This document shows, one piece after another, positions 25,907 through 38,848 of a DNA stretch of 64,000 bases. This DNA comes from Anisakis pegreffii (Eukaryota; Nematoda; Chromadorea; Rhabditida; Anisakidae). Below the pieces are notes generated by a model, which saw nothing but the letters and a program-made list of their open reading frames with translations, did no database searches and had not been told where the DNA came from. Where the stretch lies: positions 1 through 64,000 of the forward strand of contig JAPYMA010000714.1 in the NCBI GenBank assembly GCA_035041965.1. Direction: 5' to 3'. The stretch's first letter is position 1. Each line of letters opens with the position of its first letter. The position numbers were made by a program, and so were the translations under genes.

Positions 25907-27701
25907 GCAATTGCTTCGATACGCCATCAAAGTATTCCTTACTTCAAACTCTATCAGAAATTTCGATAATGTTTTGAAAAATGAAAATTTGAAAACGTTT
26001 AAGAATGTAATGCGAGCTCTAAAGATGTATGTTTATGAACAAGAGTAGTGATCGAAGCTTAAGCGCGAATAGCAGTGCGAATTGGAACGAGGAAGGCATT
26101 CTGAAGTGTTGATTTCATAATTCGCATTCATTCATTCAGTCTGGCTTTAGACAGCAGCCTTTGTTTGTTTACGTGTTCTGCGACATTAGAACGACACTGA
26201 TTATTTTGTGTATAGGCATTCAGCTGATCGCTTGATTAAAGACTGCTTCATTGAAACTGTTCTGTTTTGATTTTTCAAGCGATCCTTCCTCGTAAAATTG
26301 TAGGAGTGTTCATGTGGAGGACAAATGTACAAATTAGTCTCAAAATTTGCAACAAATTTGCTGAATAATTAACAATCGTTAAATGATTAGCAATGTTTTT
26401 GAGTTTAATTCTTATTATTATTTCAAATTGTTTTGCTATCATTTTGTTATCATCGTTTTTAAAATATGACTGTTTTTGTTACAAATGTTTTTGATTGTTG
26501 TTATTGCTGTAACTTTTTGAATTCAGAACATAATCTTATAGCCATTAGCTTTATAACTTATTATAAGAATGCTATGGAAATATATCTCGTATCAGTGTAT
26601 CAATGGGTCGATACACGATAAGAATTGTTTTCGTTGAACGGTTATCGATTGGTCGGTGTTTTTCTGCATCGGTGCTGTAATTGAAATTTCTCATCTTTAC
26701 TTTATCCTTCTCATTTACTTGCCATTATTTTGTCATTTTCGCTGATTTTATTGAATCACATGAACAAATAATTTTTCATTTACTTAACTGGAGTGGAAAG
26801 TTGCGGTCCATACAATCTTATCGCATCTAACAATATTGTTATTTTCAATGGCGAAGTAGATTTTTTGTTTGTTTAAAACGTGATAAAGGGATGTTTGTGT
26901 AGTAGTTTATGAGTGGATACTTCATGATTAGGAGTAATTCTTGTGGATCGTTCCTGTAACGAGATCAAAGATTAAAAGCAAAACGGATAATGTGATCAGT
27001 TAAGAGATTATATCCAGTGTTATAACAAAGTATAACAATATTGCGTTATAACAGGAAAATATGATTGATTAAGAATTTTGCTGAAAAGAGGCGATCCATT
27101 TGATTTCGTTCTCAGCAGTGCTCATTCGAATGCCATAAATAATTTCCGCTTGTTTTCTTGATTTGTTGATCTCGGTACACTTCAGTGGTTCTTTATTGAC
27201 ATTGTTGCTTCTTTTTGTAAATTTCTGATTTCAGCATATTTTATCATTTTTGTTTGATTCTCTTGTGCAGTTTCAGAATGTCGATATTGTTAAACGAAAG
27301 TAAAGAAAGTTAAATTTTTTTGTTTGTGGAGCGATATACTTTGTGCATTCTGGTGAATATTCGGTCATCCGTCGTAAAACGTTGATATATGTTTATGTTG
27401 TAAAAATTATTGAAGTATGAATTTTTGAATTGGTTCGGAACAGTTATCGAAGTGAACGGATTTATCGTGATTCTTTGATCTGATGTGGTTTCTTCACGTC
27501 ATGCTAGGTTGAATTGATGAATGAATAATAGGTGTTGTTGGTGATTGAAATGGAACAATCGTCAGAATGACGGTGCTGATAATCTCATTCGTTACTGTGG
27601 GCGAGTGATAAAATTATTGATAACAAGTACTGAGAATATTGATGAAAGAAGTGACGATGAATGTTTCAGCGTTTGATGATCAATGCGCTCAGATTTGAAC
27701 A
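25907..27701. other. Spacer between genes X and Y
   Basis: This 1.8-kb AT-rich stretch shows no supportable coding exon. The gap is longer than typical nematode operon spacing of about 100 bases, so co-transcription of X and Y is not indicated. Confidence 0.5.
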
Positions 27702-30700
27702 ATGTCTAATTATTATCAAAGAGAAGGCGTGCTGTTGGACAGTGGTTTTGCGTCACGCAGTGGTCGTATTTTGTATTCTGTTTGGCTTATTTACGAAGTG
27801 GAGGAAATAAAAGTACCACTCGATGATCGTACTCGGCTGAAGGCTGGCGATTGGGTTCGAATCGAGCATACGGCTGCTGATTACGACTTTTCACTAGCTC
27901 GTGTGCAAAAAATACCACCGATTCTCCCAACAGAAGTTGTAAATGGTTCGGTTCGGGTACGTTCCTTAACTGCTCATCATGCCTTCCAACTGTCCATTCT
28001 TCGACGGTTTTTTGTTTTCCTTTCAAACGTTAAGCAGCGAAGCGGACAAAGAAGATGCCGTATAGTTTATTTTTTTCGTACATTTCTGCGTGGAATTTCG
28101 TTTGCTTGCATTCCTCGTAGCTGCTGTTTTCGGCATTCAGATCGTTTTTATGTCCGATGCAATTGTTCACTGAATTAAGTGTCACCATATTCGTTGTTCG
28201 GAACACTCGAAATGCTGCTAGCTCGGAGTCTGGCATCACATATTACTGCCTTCAAACTTCTGATGTCTGTGTTCAGATTCATTCACGGTTTCAACCATTT
28301 ATATTTTAATTTGGGCAATCAGAATCAACCTCTCTGGAGTTTGAGGCTAATCTCATACAGCAAACAGTTTGCACCTACTTTCTGACAAATCGTTCAGAAT
28401 GGAGAAAACAAAGGGAGGAAGGAGGTGGTTGTTGTCTCTCGCATTCAGAAACACTACCTTAAACGAGAGGATTCCTGCGCATAACATCATGTCAGCAGGC
28501 AGTGCTCAAGCGATAGATTAGCGCATTTGATTGAAATGTGAATTGAGACTTATCGCATCGTTCAGATAAAAACAACAGTTGTATTTGATACGCCTGCAAA
28601 TGTCAAGATTATCAACGATAGAGGTGACTTCTTGGCAACTGCACGTTATTTCGGTCTAGTTGAAGTGTGCGCAAAATTAATTGATCTCGTTGTACCTGTT
28701 GTAGCTTACAATGGAGTTTCTATTGAGAGGTTTCTTTTCATTATTCTCATTTTTTCATTTATTCATTCGAATAAAATGATTTCTTGTTGTGTATTAGTCA
28801 TACTCAGTTATGATATAGTTGATTGCCTCTCACTGCTTTCGGCTTTTGGTGTACTCTATTGAAAGTGTTGCTTATGCATTTTTTTTCGTTTTTGTTTGCT
28901 TCATTTCGAGAACGGAAGAAAACTATTCTGATCATTTACTACGGGCATTTCTTGTCATTGGATCGTACTATAGATTTATTTTGATAGTGCCAGACGAAAC
29001 CAGTTTTTTCATTCAGAATTTTTCAGTTTCATTAACAATTTTTTTTCACATCATTCAAAATTTTAAAGAAGAGCAAAATATCAAGCAAGCACAAACGAGA
29101 AATGGTTCATAGCTGAGGAATCAATTAGACATCCATCTAAAGAATGTCACAGCAACCCGGTATGCTTGTTCAGTTCAATTTTTATCATGCTGTGTGTGTT
29201 GCTTACAAATACGTTTGTTATTATACTGAAATTTATGATTTTATTCACACATTATATCATCACGCTGTTCAACACCAGCAATAGCCAAGTATGAAAGTAT
29301 GAAGGGAGCAGTAATTAATATGGCGTATTAATATAGTGTGATATCAACATAGTGCATCATACAAATTCATATTGCAATTGACTTGTCACAAACTTTAAGG
29401 ATGAACCGGTTGGTCCCTTCGAAGGAGTAGTGGTTAGTTTGCATCGCAGTTCGTCTTTTATATGGAATCCACTACTTGGCGAAGGGATTTTAAAATATGA
29501 AGATAAGTTGGAGAATGGCGACTGGGTAGAATTTTTCGTGATGTGAGTTTTAAAAATTTTAGAAGACCGGTATTTTTATCTGACAAGTGAGGTATTAGGT
29601 ACAAGTTAGGTATTATGGTGAGTCAACAATACGCAGTCAGCGAGTCGCATGTGGCCCACAAAGTGTTTTAAGAATTCTGAATATCTTGATTTTGAGCAGT
29701 TTTCAGCTCGATTCGCAGTTGCTTGTCTAGGTGCTTACTTCTGCCCTCATAGAAATCATGGATGATTTTAATTCTACCTCTCGCTTAGAAAATGTGACAG
29801 TTGATTGTAAACCGGTGAGATTTCGAGATAACTGAATGCTCATAATCGTATCAATGAGGTGTTCGAATGTAACTAATCGAACCCCCGAGGATGTCAGGGA
29901 TTTTCGTTTATGTTTGCGTTTGAAAATCTTCCTATAGATCATTGATTTATTTTATGAAATTAGATTGCCTAATCACACATAACTGTTGGGAATGCATTCT
30001 GTGATGGATACCTGGGCGAATCGCCTTTATACAAGACTCCCTCTCAGACTGATTCGTTGTTAGACAGTTTTATCGGTTATTCCGTTTCGAAGCGATTTTA
30101 CTATCTCGTTGAAAGGAATTGATTGTGTTCCTGCGTTGAATCGGTTAATTATTACATTTATTGCCGTTCATCACTGAGACTTAAACGAGCAAAGAATATT
30201 GGTTGTCTCATGTTCACGATTGTCCATTCTGTGGTGTTTACAGATCGTCTTCGTTGCGTAAACGTCATCAGCATCCAAATATTCATTTCGAAGTGGCAAA
30301 ATGGCGAAAGATTAGAGCGATTTTGCTTTGTCAGCCATGTCGAAACACCCTTAAGGTTCACCTTGCGCTTATTCTCTCGAAAGGGATTGATTCACTGCGA
30401 GCAATAAAGTAGACGTCAGTGTTGTCCACATTAGTGTCAAACAATAGAAAAGTAATACTCCTTGTGGACTATATTTTCACTCGTTAACTGTTTACGGTAT
30501 GATCCCCACAAATTATCTGATTCTAAGCTAGGCTGACATACGGCATAAAACCTTAACTGAATTTGTACGAGTACGTATCAAAATGCGTAATTGCTTTCTT
30601 GTTTTTATCGGTCCTCCTCTTCCAACAGCTCTTTTCGTGCTGAATTTCAGAGCAGTCAGACGATTTGAAAACTGATTGTTGAGAAGTTTTTTGTTCCAAA

Positions 30701-32993
30701 TTAATGAATCCATACTGATCTTTAAACTGTTTTAAACGTCTCCATGCCACTGAAAACGGACTTGTGAATAGCGAATGGTGGCTTTCAATGTATTCATCTG
30801 ATAAACTACATTTATCAGTTGCTTCTTCTTCTCTTCAGATGGTAACAACGGTGAATGTCGGCGATTGCATTATGAACGCAACCAAAACTGGTGTAGTTTT
30901 CGCCGATTGGATCGGACCAATATTGGATAAAAGTGATATTCTTTATAAATTAGTAACAGGTGCATCATCCAATTTTCGGCACAACCAAATGATCAATGTT
31001 GTTGTGATTCGTGAGAAGAGAAGTCGTCAGGAGCGGATAGCTGTTTGGAATATTACTGATGCTAAAGTTAGAGATAATTTCATAAGCATCTTCTCTTATA
31101 ATTATCGTTATTAACATTCATGGAATATTGTTGCTTTGTTTTTGTTCCGAATCGATGTGGAAATTGGTGCTGTTCTCATTTGTAAAGTAATTCTTCCAAC
31201 CGGCAACACCGGAAAATTGGCCACCTCGATCTTTAGCCACATTGAGACCGTGCACGTTCATTCTGCGTGTCGATGTTTTGAGGTTGGCATGAATTTAAAG
31301 TGCGTGTTAGTTCAGCCCTTAATCGAGAGTTAATCATCAGACTGTTCCCTTAAAACGCTTGCGATGACGACTGAACTGTCAAGATGCTCATTTTTATTAC
31401 ATGATGCCATTTCAAATGCTTACTATAGAGCACATTTTATGATTCAATCGCTTTTGATTAAAGACATCAAACGCACAGATTTATCTATCGATTGGATTAT
31501 CGACTAATTGAAGAATTAATTTTCCCGAAAGCGATTGACAAATCACTCAGTCGGAATTGATCCACCTAAAAATTTTCAGTGAACTTACATCAAACATGTT
31601 TTTTTTGTTGAATTTTATTGGTTTCTTTGATGCTTCAGTTGGAATCCGAATCGACCACCGCAGCAATAAAGAGTGACGATAGATTCGTTTCTGACAGCGT
31701 AAGTATTTTTACTAACGACAACGTGATGGGTGGTTTTGGAAGAGGGAATGCAGTAAGGGGGAGGAGAGGTGTACAAGGGCCCGATGGTTGGGACACTGTG
31801 CCAATTGCTGATGATGAATCTTCCCAAGTAATCAGTTCCTTAAAACTTGACGATGTGAACTTAATTGTTTGATAGTTCAACGGCTGCTTGATGTGTTTGT
31901 TATTCATAGAGACAGAACAGTAGCTTGATCGTGTTCGGTAGTGAAGTTATATTCGATGCGAGTTTTGATAAGTTTGTCAAGTTTTGGTTTATTTTCGCTT
32001 TGTGAAAGTATTTCAACCAAGTAATCACCGAGGAACTTGATAGACGCAGTCGGCATAAAACAGGGATTATATACGAAAATTTTCACCATTTGCGGAAGAT
32101 TGTCTCCAATGAGACGGAACAATCTTGCTCCGTTGTAAAGAGGAATCCTTATTGGGTAACTGCACGCATGCACAACTGATACTCTGTTAAGGAATGGCAT
32201 TCTGGAAAGCAGATTGTGGATGATGAGGATCGTTTGAGTACAGCTTCATCGACTGCATACTTGGAAGATATGGCCACAACATCACGGTTTGTTCTTATAG
32301 AGTCGTTGTTGTAGATGAACTGAAAAATTGTATCATACATTTGATTCGGATAGTAAAGATTCGGATATTCAACGACTCCTAATATTTGATGAGTTTTATT
32401 TGCAGAAGTGGTTTCAATGCCCCGATTGGATTGCAACCGTCCAATGGCTACAGTAGTGCTTCGACATTGAGAATGGATAGCGAACGACATGAACAGGTGT
32501 TGTGATTTGTTGATGATAATGGACGAAAAACTTTGCGATTTTATTCAAATATGTTGTTGTGATCAACTGATTCATATGCTGTCGTCAGAAGTCCATTGCA
32601 CTGATGAAATATCACTCAAAATTAAGGCATTCCAAAGCTTGTTTGGTTGAAAGCTGTGGTGCATCGTGTCGCTCAATTAAGCGCCCAAAACGGGACGGAA
32701 CGATAGAATCATTCATAATCCGTTGTTTATTCGAACTGATTTTCGAGTAATTGTGCAATTAGTTATAATTAAGTGGTGTCAACTGTTCATATAATTCTAC
32801 GATCAACATATGATATAACCGATTGATTCGTGTGATGAATCGATTGAATTAGTAAAGCGCTTTTCAGGAACTTCTAACGCGTTCACTGCGTTTACTTGGT
32901 CAGCTTTTCAAGAACTCGGAAATTCGAGACACGATAAAGGATGCGTTACCGGACGATTACCGTCTACTCTATCGATATTACGGTGAATCGTAA
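27702..32993 (+). CDS. Gene Y: modular protein of unknown function
   Basis: Exons: 27702-27956, 28566-28729, 28911-28986, 29400-29542, 29599-29617, 29731-29814, 30839-31066, 31639-31827, 32213-32286, 32406-32496, 32868-32993. All junctions agree in phase and give 482 aa, which supports even the 19-nt fifth exon. The N-terminal two thirds contain short beta-rich modules with a shared flavour: GVLLDSGFASRSGR followed by GDWVRIEH, FEGVVVSLHRSSSFIWNPLL followed by NGDWVEFF, and TKTGVVFADWIGPIL. These could be OB- or S1-like barrels, but that is inference. Exon 8 of the list contains an RG-rich patch (GGFGRG, RGRRG) and GWDTVP. It also contains an internal GTAAGT at 31699, so a shorter splice form ending at 31698 is equally in phase. 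The C terminus (LLTRSLRLLGQLFKNSEIRD, then DDYRLLYRYYGES) looks helical. The family is not recognised. Confidence 0.72.
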
Positions 32994-35900
32994 TCCTTTT
33001 CTTCATAATAGGAAACGTTTATGTGAAATGTTTGTCTGCATTCTGTTCAAAATTTTCTCGGTGATGAAATGGAAAACTGGCAGTCTTGAAGTTCAGCTGC
33101 CAGATTGCTCAAAATAAGCAGAAATTTTTCTGGTTTGTTTTTTTTTTTGATCTGCTAAATTTTATATGTAGCCTCCATACGAAAGTCCTCATATTCTCTT
33201 GACGAGAGCTTTTTCTGGTGTTCGTTTGTACTCGTCGGCAGTGTTCTGTTTTTGTAAATATGAGCGATTATCATGATTATCAGTGTACTTAATTGATTGG
33301 TCACTTACTCTACGTTGATTGCTTGGCTGATTTAGTGTAATTGATATCATCGAAAATATGGTTCAATAGTTTTAATAATTCTATCATTCCACTTTTTTTA
33401 TTGTTGCATTTTAACTGTTTTTTTTTCTGACTATTCGATTCATTTTTAATTAACTCACTCACGATTAGTGCTCGCCTCATGTTGCTTGTGTTGATTGTAA
33501 GCAAAAAAATTATGAAAAGAAATCGTTTTTGTGAAGTTTGAATGAAATAAAAATTGTTCTGTTGGCATAAAGACTTGAAAGTTGTTTGCATTGAATGGAT
33601 AGAAATCTGTACAATTCGACATCAGTGCAATATCTGCCGTTTTGGAACGATATTTTCTGATGTTTATGTTTTCCTCTCATCTTATTTCATTTGTTCGCTG
33701 TTTTGTGAAAACAGTTTGGGGCTAGAAAACTTCCTATCGATTGCGGGTAATGGAACTGAAAACTGAACTCTGTTTTGGATCAGGTCTATTAAGGTTTCCT
33801 TTCTCCTCCAGTGGTTATGCACAGGCGAATTGTTGACTTGAAATCGATTCGTGTAGCCCTGTGCGGATAATGAAGAAGTACTTTGATGAGACTGAGAAAC
33901 GAGCTTTTTTCTATCGATAAAATTAAGTAAAATTTCTGCTCAAATAGAGCGATTTTCTTTAATTTGGTGATAATTGACTGCAACGATTAGTTATATTATG
34001 CTTTTGACTCAAAATAGTTTCCCTTTCATTTAATACATTTGGTTCGAACGACTGGCTCCAATTGTTACATAGTGCTTTCAAACAGTTACTGTCAGAATTG
34101 GATAATCAAACCATCACATTCGAAGATAGTTAAAACATATAATATTTCAGAAAAACATATATTATGATTATTACACTATTGTATTCGAATAGAATTAAAA
34201 CGTATCAGGAAGACTGTGTGGAGAAAACGAAGTTTTTCAATAGATTTATTTCGATAAAAGAAGATTGACAGCGGTCAGAGTAGTCTCCGAGAAGGAAATA
34301 ACGAAGTATGACTGTCGAACAAAGCATAATTGGCGTAACGATTGCAACTTGTGGTAGAATTGTTTATCAGCCCAATTGCCCCAAATTTGAGTAATTAAAC
34401 CATAGTAATAATAACATCGATTCGAGAGTTCATAAATTCATCGATGCATACAAACGGAATCGAATGACAGCGAACGGCATAATAACCGTTTCGATAATAA
34501 TCTTATAATAGTCAGTAAATTAGTCTATGAATGAGTCATATCATTATGTTGTCCTTATAATAATAGCTCAATTAATAATAGCTCAATCAAATGAATTAGC
34601 AAAAACAACAGTCATACACATTGTCATTCATAACGATGATAATAATCCACACTGAACAAAATATTAAATAAATCTTCGTTTTTATTTTTATCAAACTATC
34701 CCCCTAAACATTTCCTCAATGATCCTCCGCAAGATAGATCATTATTCTAGATCTGATGGCTGTATGCATAAACAATCTGTCGATCAAACTGTTGATATTC
34801 TACTTAGGTAATTCTAATTCTGGTTATCTAAATATCATTTTAAAATATTCAAAAACTTCTTCACAACTCACCAGTCATGACACCTCTTTTATGTGAATCG
34901 AAAGAAACAACATGAGAATCTCTTGGTTGATTGTTAGTCCATCGTAAGTCTCAATTAATTTGAGCGGATGAGTTTGGACTTATCCCTACAGCTTTTAAAG
35001 TTAATTGACAAGACACACGGATGATGCAATTTTGAGTCATTGCGATCGTTTCGATCAAAGAACAAGTTTTTGATGTAATGTAATAGGCCAAGTTATCTCG
35101 TATAGGTGGATTATTCACTTTTTGTATGGCAATCATATCGATTGTCTAATCGCTGATTGTTGTTTTTTCTCTTGTGGCTGATGAAATTTTAAGTAATACA
35201 CTTTGACGTTGAATTTTGGACTTATCTATAAATAGGTGCATAGGCAATCAGCTTCGGTTGTTTGTTTTTACGTTGATGACGGTGTGCATTTATATGATGA
35301 TTATTGTGGTGTGTTCTTTTTTTCGAATAATCTTTCGCATTTGTTATTATTATTTTCATGGTAGATATCGTCTTGTTTCATTGAGATTCTCAAATTCAAA
35401 AGAATATTCTTGAGCTTTAGTTTTTGCGTGTTTCACGATCACAAACATACATCAACAACTAAATAACCGATTCGTGAATTCATCAGAACAATCAGTGTAT
35501 TCTAACGAAGTATAATGATAATTTTAATAATGATCCTAATAATAATAGTCAGTTAATCAGCCAATTAAAATAATAATCGATCCATCAAACAACTCATGTC
35601 ATATATCAGCTGGTTCATATTGTGCAATTGAACGGGTCAAATGCTATCGGTTACCGTCAATTATATGCTCATATTTGCCCTCCAATGTCCTTGGAATGTT
35701 TATATGCTATCTTTATAACTTGAACGAAGGCGTTTTCTTGGTGTTGTTATCCAGGATGGTTCATATTCATTCATATTGCCAAGATTGTCTTCTTAGTTAC
35801 CAGCTTATTCTGGTACTGAATAAGTCTCATTCTGTAATAGAACTACCAGTTGGTTACTTGCAATCATGAGAAGATTATCTGATAAATTCGATTTCTCGGG

Positions 35901-36033
35901 AATTTGCTCGTGATGTCGAGAACGCGCATTCATAAGTGTTTGCTGTGTAACCCTTCTACACTCTTCGAGAATACTCTCCTCTGCACAATTGATCTTAAGA
36001 GAAGGTGTAAACAAAACCCATCAAATGCACTTG
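32994..36033. other. Spacer between gene Y and the sHSP gene
   Basis: This is AT-rich sequence with small local repeats, such as the doubled TAATAGCTCAA at 34560-34590. I see no gene with splice or homology support. Confidence 0.5.
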
Positions 36034-36083
36034 TGACGTCAGTGTCTGCATTACTTTCGCAACACATTCTCAACATATAAATA
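36034..36083 (+). promoter_or_regulatory. Candidate promoter: CRE palindrome and TATA box
   Basis: A perfect cAMP-response-element palindrome TGACGTCA (36034-36041) is followed about 35 bases later by TATAAATA. Together they could drive a transcript reading into the sHSP gene 530 bases downstream. The link to that gene is inferred from position only. Confidence 0.35.
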
Positions 36084-36503
36084 CGAGCAAGCGTTTGGTT
36101 GTATTCAGTGCAATTGTAATCGGGATTTAGATGGCCGTTGAATTGTTGAAAGATTTCTGAAGTTGTTTTGAAGATAGCATCGATGAGTTCATATTGTTAT
36201 CATCATTTTCGTTTGCAGTGATACTATTTATTTGTGATTTTCGTTGTTATTGTGCTTGTAGTGATGTACTTATTATTATTGATTCGATAATCAGAAACGA
36301 TTGAGCGGATGGCTTCGCGCTATGAATGTGATGGCATCAGAAATGCCTCTCAATCGTCTCATTGATTTTCCAAAAAAAAGTATTCTCTATGTGATAATAA
36401 TAACTCTCAAAACAAGCAATCTAAAGCCTTCATGCTTGCAATCACTTATTAGAGAACGAGAATGTAAGTGTCAGAATAAATATACTGTGCCAGTGGCGTG
36501 CTA

Positions 36504-36516
36504 GAATGTTCGGAAA
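36504..36516 (+). promoter_or_regulatory. Heat-shock-element-like site upstream of sHSP
   Basis: GAATGTTCGGAAA contains GAA, two bases, TTC, two bases and AAA: two perfect and one imperfect unit of the HSF1-binding nGAAnnTTCnnGAAn pattern. It lies about 100 bases before the ATG of the small heat shock gene. Confidence 0.4.
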
Positions 36517-36617
36517 ACGAAACTATTGGAAAATCTCGTTGAAGTTGAGTTTCTGTTGCGTTTCAGGACTCTCTCAATATCGTTGTCACTTCGCATTTCG
36601 TTTGTTAAGACGACAGA

Positions 36618-37746
36618 ATGCTCCGTCAAGCTCTGCTTCGTGGCGCACAGTGTGGTCGTTGTATGGCCAAGAATGCATCATGCAAGTCATTAATGAATCG
36701 TCAGTTCTCCCATCTGCCATGGTTTCCGTCGTTCAGATCGTCGAATCCATTCAGAAATCTCGAACGTCAGATTCGTGAAGTGGAGGACTACTTCGATCAG
36801 GCATTTCGTGAGTTCTGTTCGCGTATCACTGCTATTATGGAGTGGTCTTGGTTCTTCTGTTTAACTGTCCACAAATGTGAGATTACGATAAATTGCGCCA
36901 GAACGGTTGCAATAGGATGCTGTATGGTTTCTGTTTCGTGATTTCAAGAGCAATCAGCGAATTTTGTGATCATTTTCAGCAATGTCCCGTGGTTGGGCAG
37001 GCGAGTTTTGCCCGAGGAGAATGCGCGATCATCCGGTGTTAGCTGAATTCTATCGTATTCAGAATCCAATTGTTGAGGAGAACGGCGTCAAGAAGTTCAT
37101 GCTTGAATTCGACGTGAGACGATTCAAACCTGAAGAAGTGAGCCTCTCTCATTTGTATCATTCGTTTATAGAATCAAGCTGACCGGAATCAGTCATTGCT
37201 GCACCTCAAATCTTAATTGAAAAGTGAACACCCAAAGTTGACGGGTAACGGTAATGATGTTTAGTAATGAGTGGAAATGCAGACGTTTTCCAGAAAACGA
37301 AACAACTAAGGCATTTGAATACTTTGATATTTTGAATACCTGATTTTCGATTGTTGTTTGTGATTCAGTTTCTTTTCAGGTGTGCGTAAAGACGAGTGCG
37401 AAAGATAGCTCATTGATTGTTGAGGCGAAGCATAGCGACGAGAATTCCAAATATGAATTCTCTCGTAAGATGGAATTACCGAAAGGAGTTGATCCGAACG
37501 GTTATTTTTTAATCTTGTTCTCATGATTAGCTGATTGAAATTTTGCTCAAAGTGTGGCTCGATATCCCATTTTTGATTTGATTCTTCAACACATTTTCCA
37601 TTTTCCCGATTCATAATTGTTCAACACTTTCAGAAATAAAATGTCGTTTCACAGCTGAGGGTGTTCTCGAATTGGAGGCTCCATATAATCCACCCGTGGA
37701 TGCGGAACCAGCAAAAGATACTGAAATCAATGTGAAACACGAATAG
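36618..37746 (+). CDS. Small heat shock protein (alpha-crystallin family), probably mitochondrial
   Basis: Exons 36618-36807, 36980-37137, 37380-37500 and 37634-37746 join in phase to 193 aa. Small heat shock proteins are ATP-independent holdases that bind unfolding clients as oligomers. The alpha-crystallin domain runs from about residue 90 to 175. It includes KKFMLEFDVRRFKPEEVCVK, a long strand region, SLIVEAKH, and the family-typical KGVDPNEIKCRFTAEGVLEL. A C-terminal I-x-V motif (INV, residues 188-190) fits the oligomer-docking tail. The N terminus (MLRQALLRGAQCGRCMAKN and on to about residue 35) is rich in Arg, Lys, Ala and Ser with no acidic residues, as in a mitochondrial presequence. 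Residues 50-62 (ERQIREVEDYFDQ) look helical. No close AATAAA follows the stop; the first clear one is near 38338, which would make a long 3' UTR. Confidence 0.9.
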
Positions 37747-38229
37747 TCAATCGCTTTATGAACAGTCAACAGTTTCTCGAGTTGACATCTATTCTATCTA
37801 ATTCAGTCAGCGAGGTTGTTGAGTATTGAGTTCCCATCTGTGATGGCTTTTGCAACATGTTTATTTGACCAGCAAGAAGCGATATGAGCAGTTAATTGGA
37901 ACTTTCGATTGATTATAGAGACGGTTGAATCAGTGCCGTAGATTTTCCTCGGACACAGCGATTTTCTTTGAAATTCTCGGATTCTTATTTGTTACCACTA
38001 TTTATTTCTTGTCGGGTTCGTTTCTCGCCGAGTTTGACCGCAGTTTTCGTGCACTCTATTGTGTCTGATGGTTTGAACGTTCGGCATTTAATCCTGGAAG
38101 TTTCACTGTGTTATTATTGTTGATCCATACCGTTGATGTTGTGGTCGGTTGTTTGTTAATGAATTTGCTCGTGGCTTCTGTGTTCGCACACTGCGGTGTT
38201 TTATTTCTTATTTATTTAATAATCAGCCT

Positions 38230-38257
38230 ATCGCTTCTCGGCCTATTGGCTAAGATC
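38230..38257 (+). pseudogene. U2 snRNA 5'-end relic
   Basis: ATCGCTTCTCGGCC, then TATTGGCTAAGATC, matches the first 28 bases of metazoan U2 snRNA with one difference. The next expected segment, containing the branch-point-pairing GTAGTA, is missing. Weak resemblance resumes at TTCTTATTGTATT, but no Sm site or 3' stem-loops were recognised. It cannot act as U2. It sits in the presumed 3' region of the sHSP gene. A truncated retro-copy is the likeliest origin. Confidence 0.6.
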
Positions 38258-38848
38258 TACTTCTTATTGTATTCGGTATTTTCGGGTAGACTGATTGCCA
38301 TCACAGAATTTATTTGCATCCAGTGTATTTTTACTGTAATAAAGTTTATCTTTTGAAAATACTTCTCCTGTGGACACAGTATTAACAATTAACAATTCTC
38401 AATTGCCATTGTGTACACCGATTCACCACTATTATGTTCTAGTAGAGAATAACCGAGCACTGCCTTTGAAATTTGCGTAAAGCCGATTTCGCTTGTTCAT
38501 TTCGGTGACATCATTCCAGCAAATGAATGCTTCAGTGGAGTAAAACGTAAAGTAAATCAATGCAGCAAAATGAGACGAATATTTAGAATGGATCATTTAA
38601 TCAAATAATTAATTCGTTACATCAAACGAGTATTCAATCAACCCAAAACACGACTCACATCATATAAATCAACAGATATATTTATCACGTATCACAGATT
38701 CTGTTGACAACTGAGGGTTGTTGAGTTAGGCGGAGAGATGCATGCATGGGTGGATCGGAATGAATAAACGAGGTAGAAGATAAACGAAATCGTGTGGCAT
38801 TAATCAACGATAATAAATCAATAAATCAGTTATTCGAGGCCAACAAGA

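Noticed and set aside
30203..30412. Open frame with a CPFC...H.H zinc-finger-like pattern
   Set aside because: It lies in an intron of gene Y. Exons 6 and 7 on either side join directly in phase, and no acceptor fits this frame.
35216..35413. Hydrophobic 65-codon open frame
   Set aside because: Hydrophobicity is explained by T-rich composition; there is no start context or homology.
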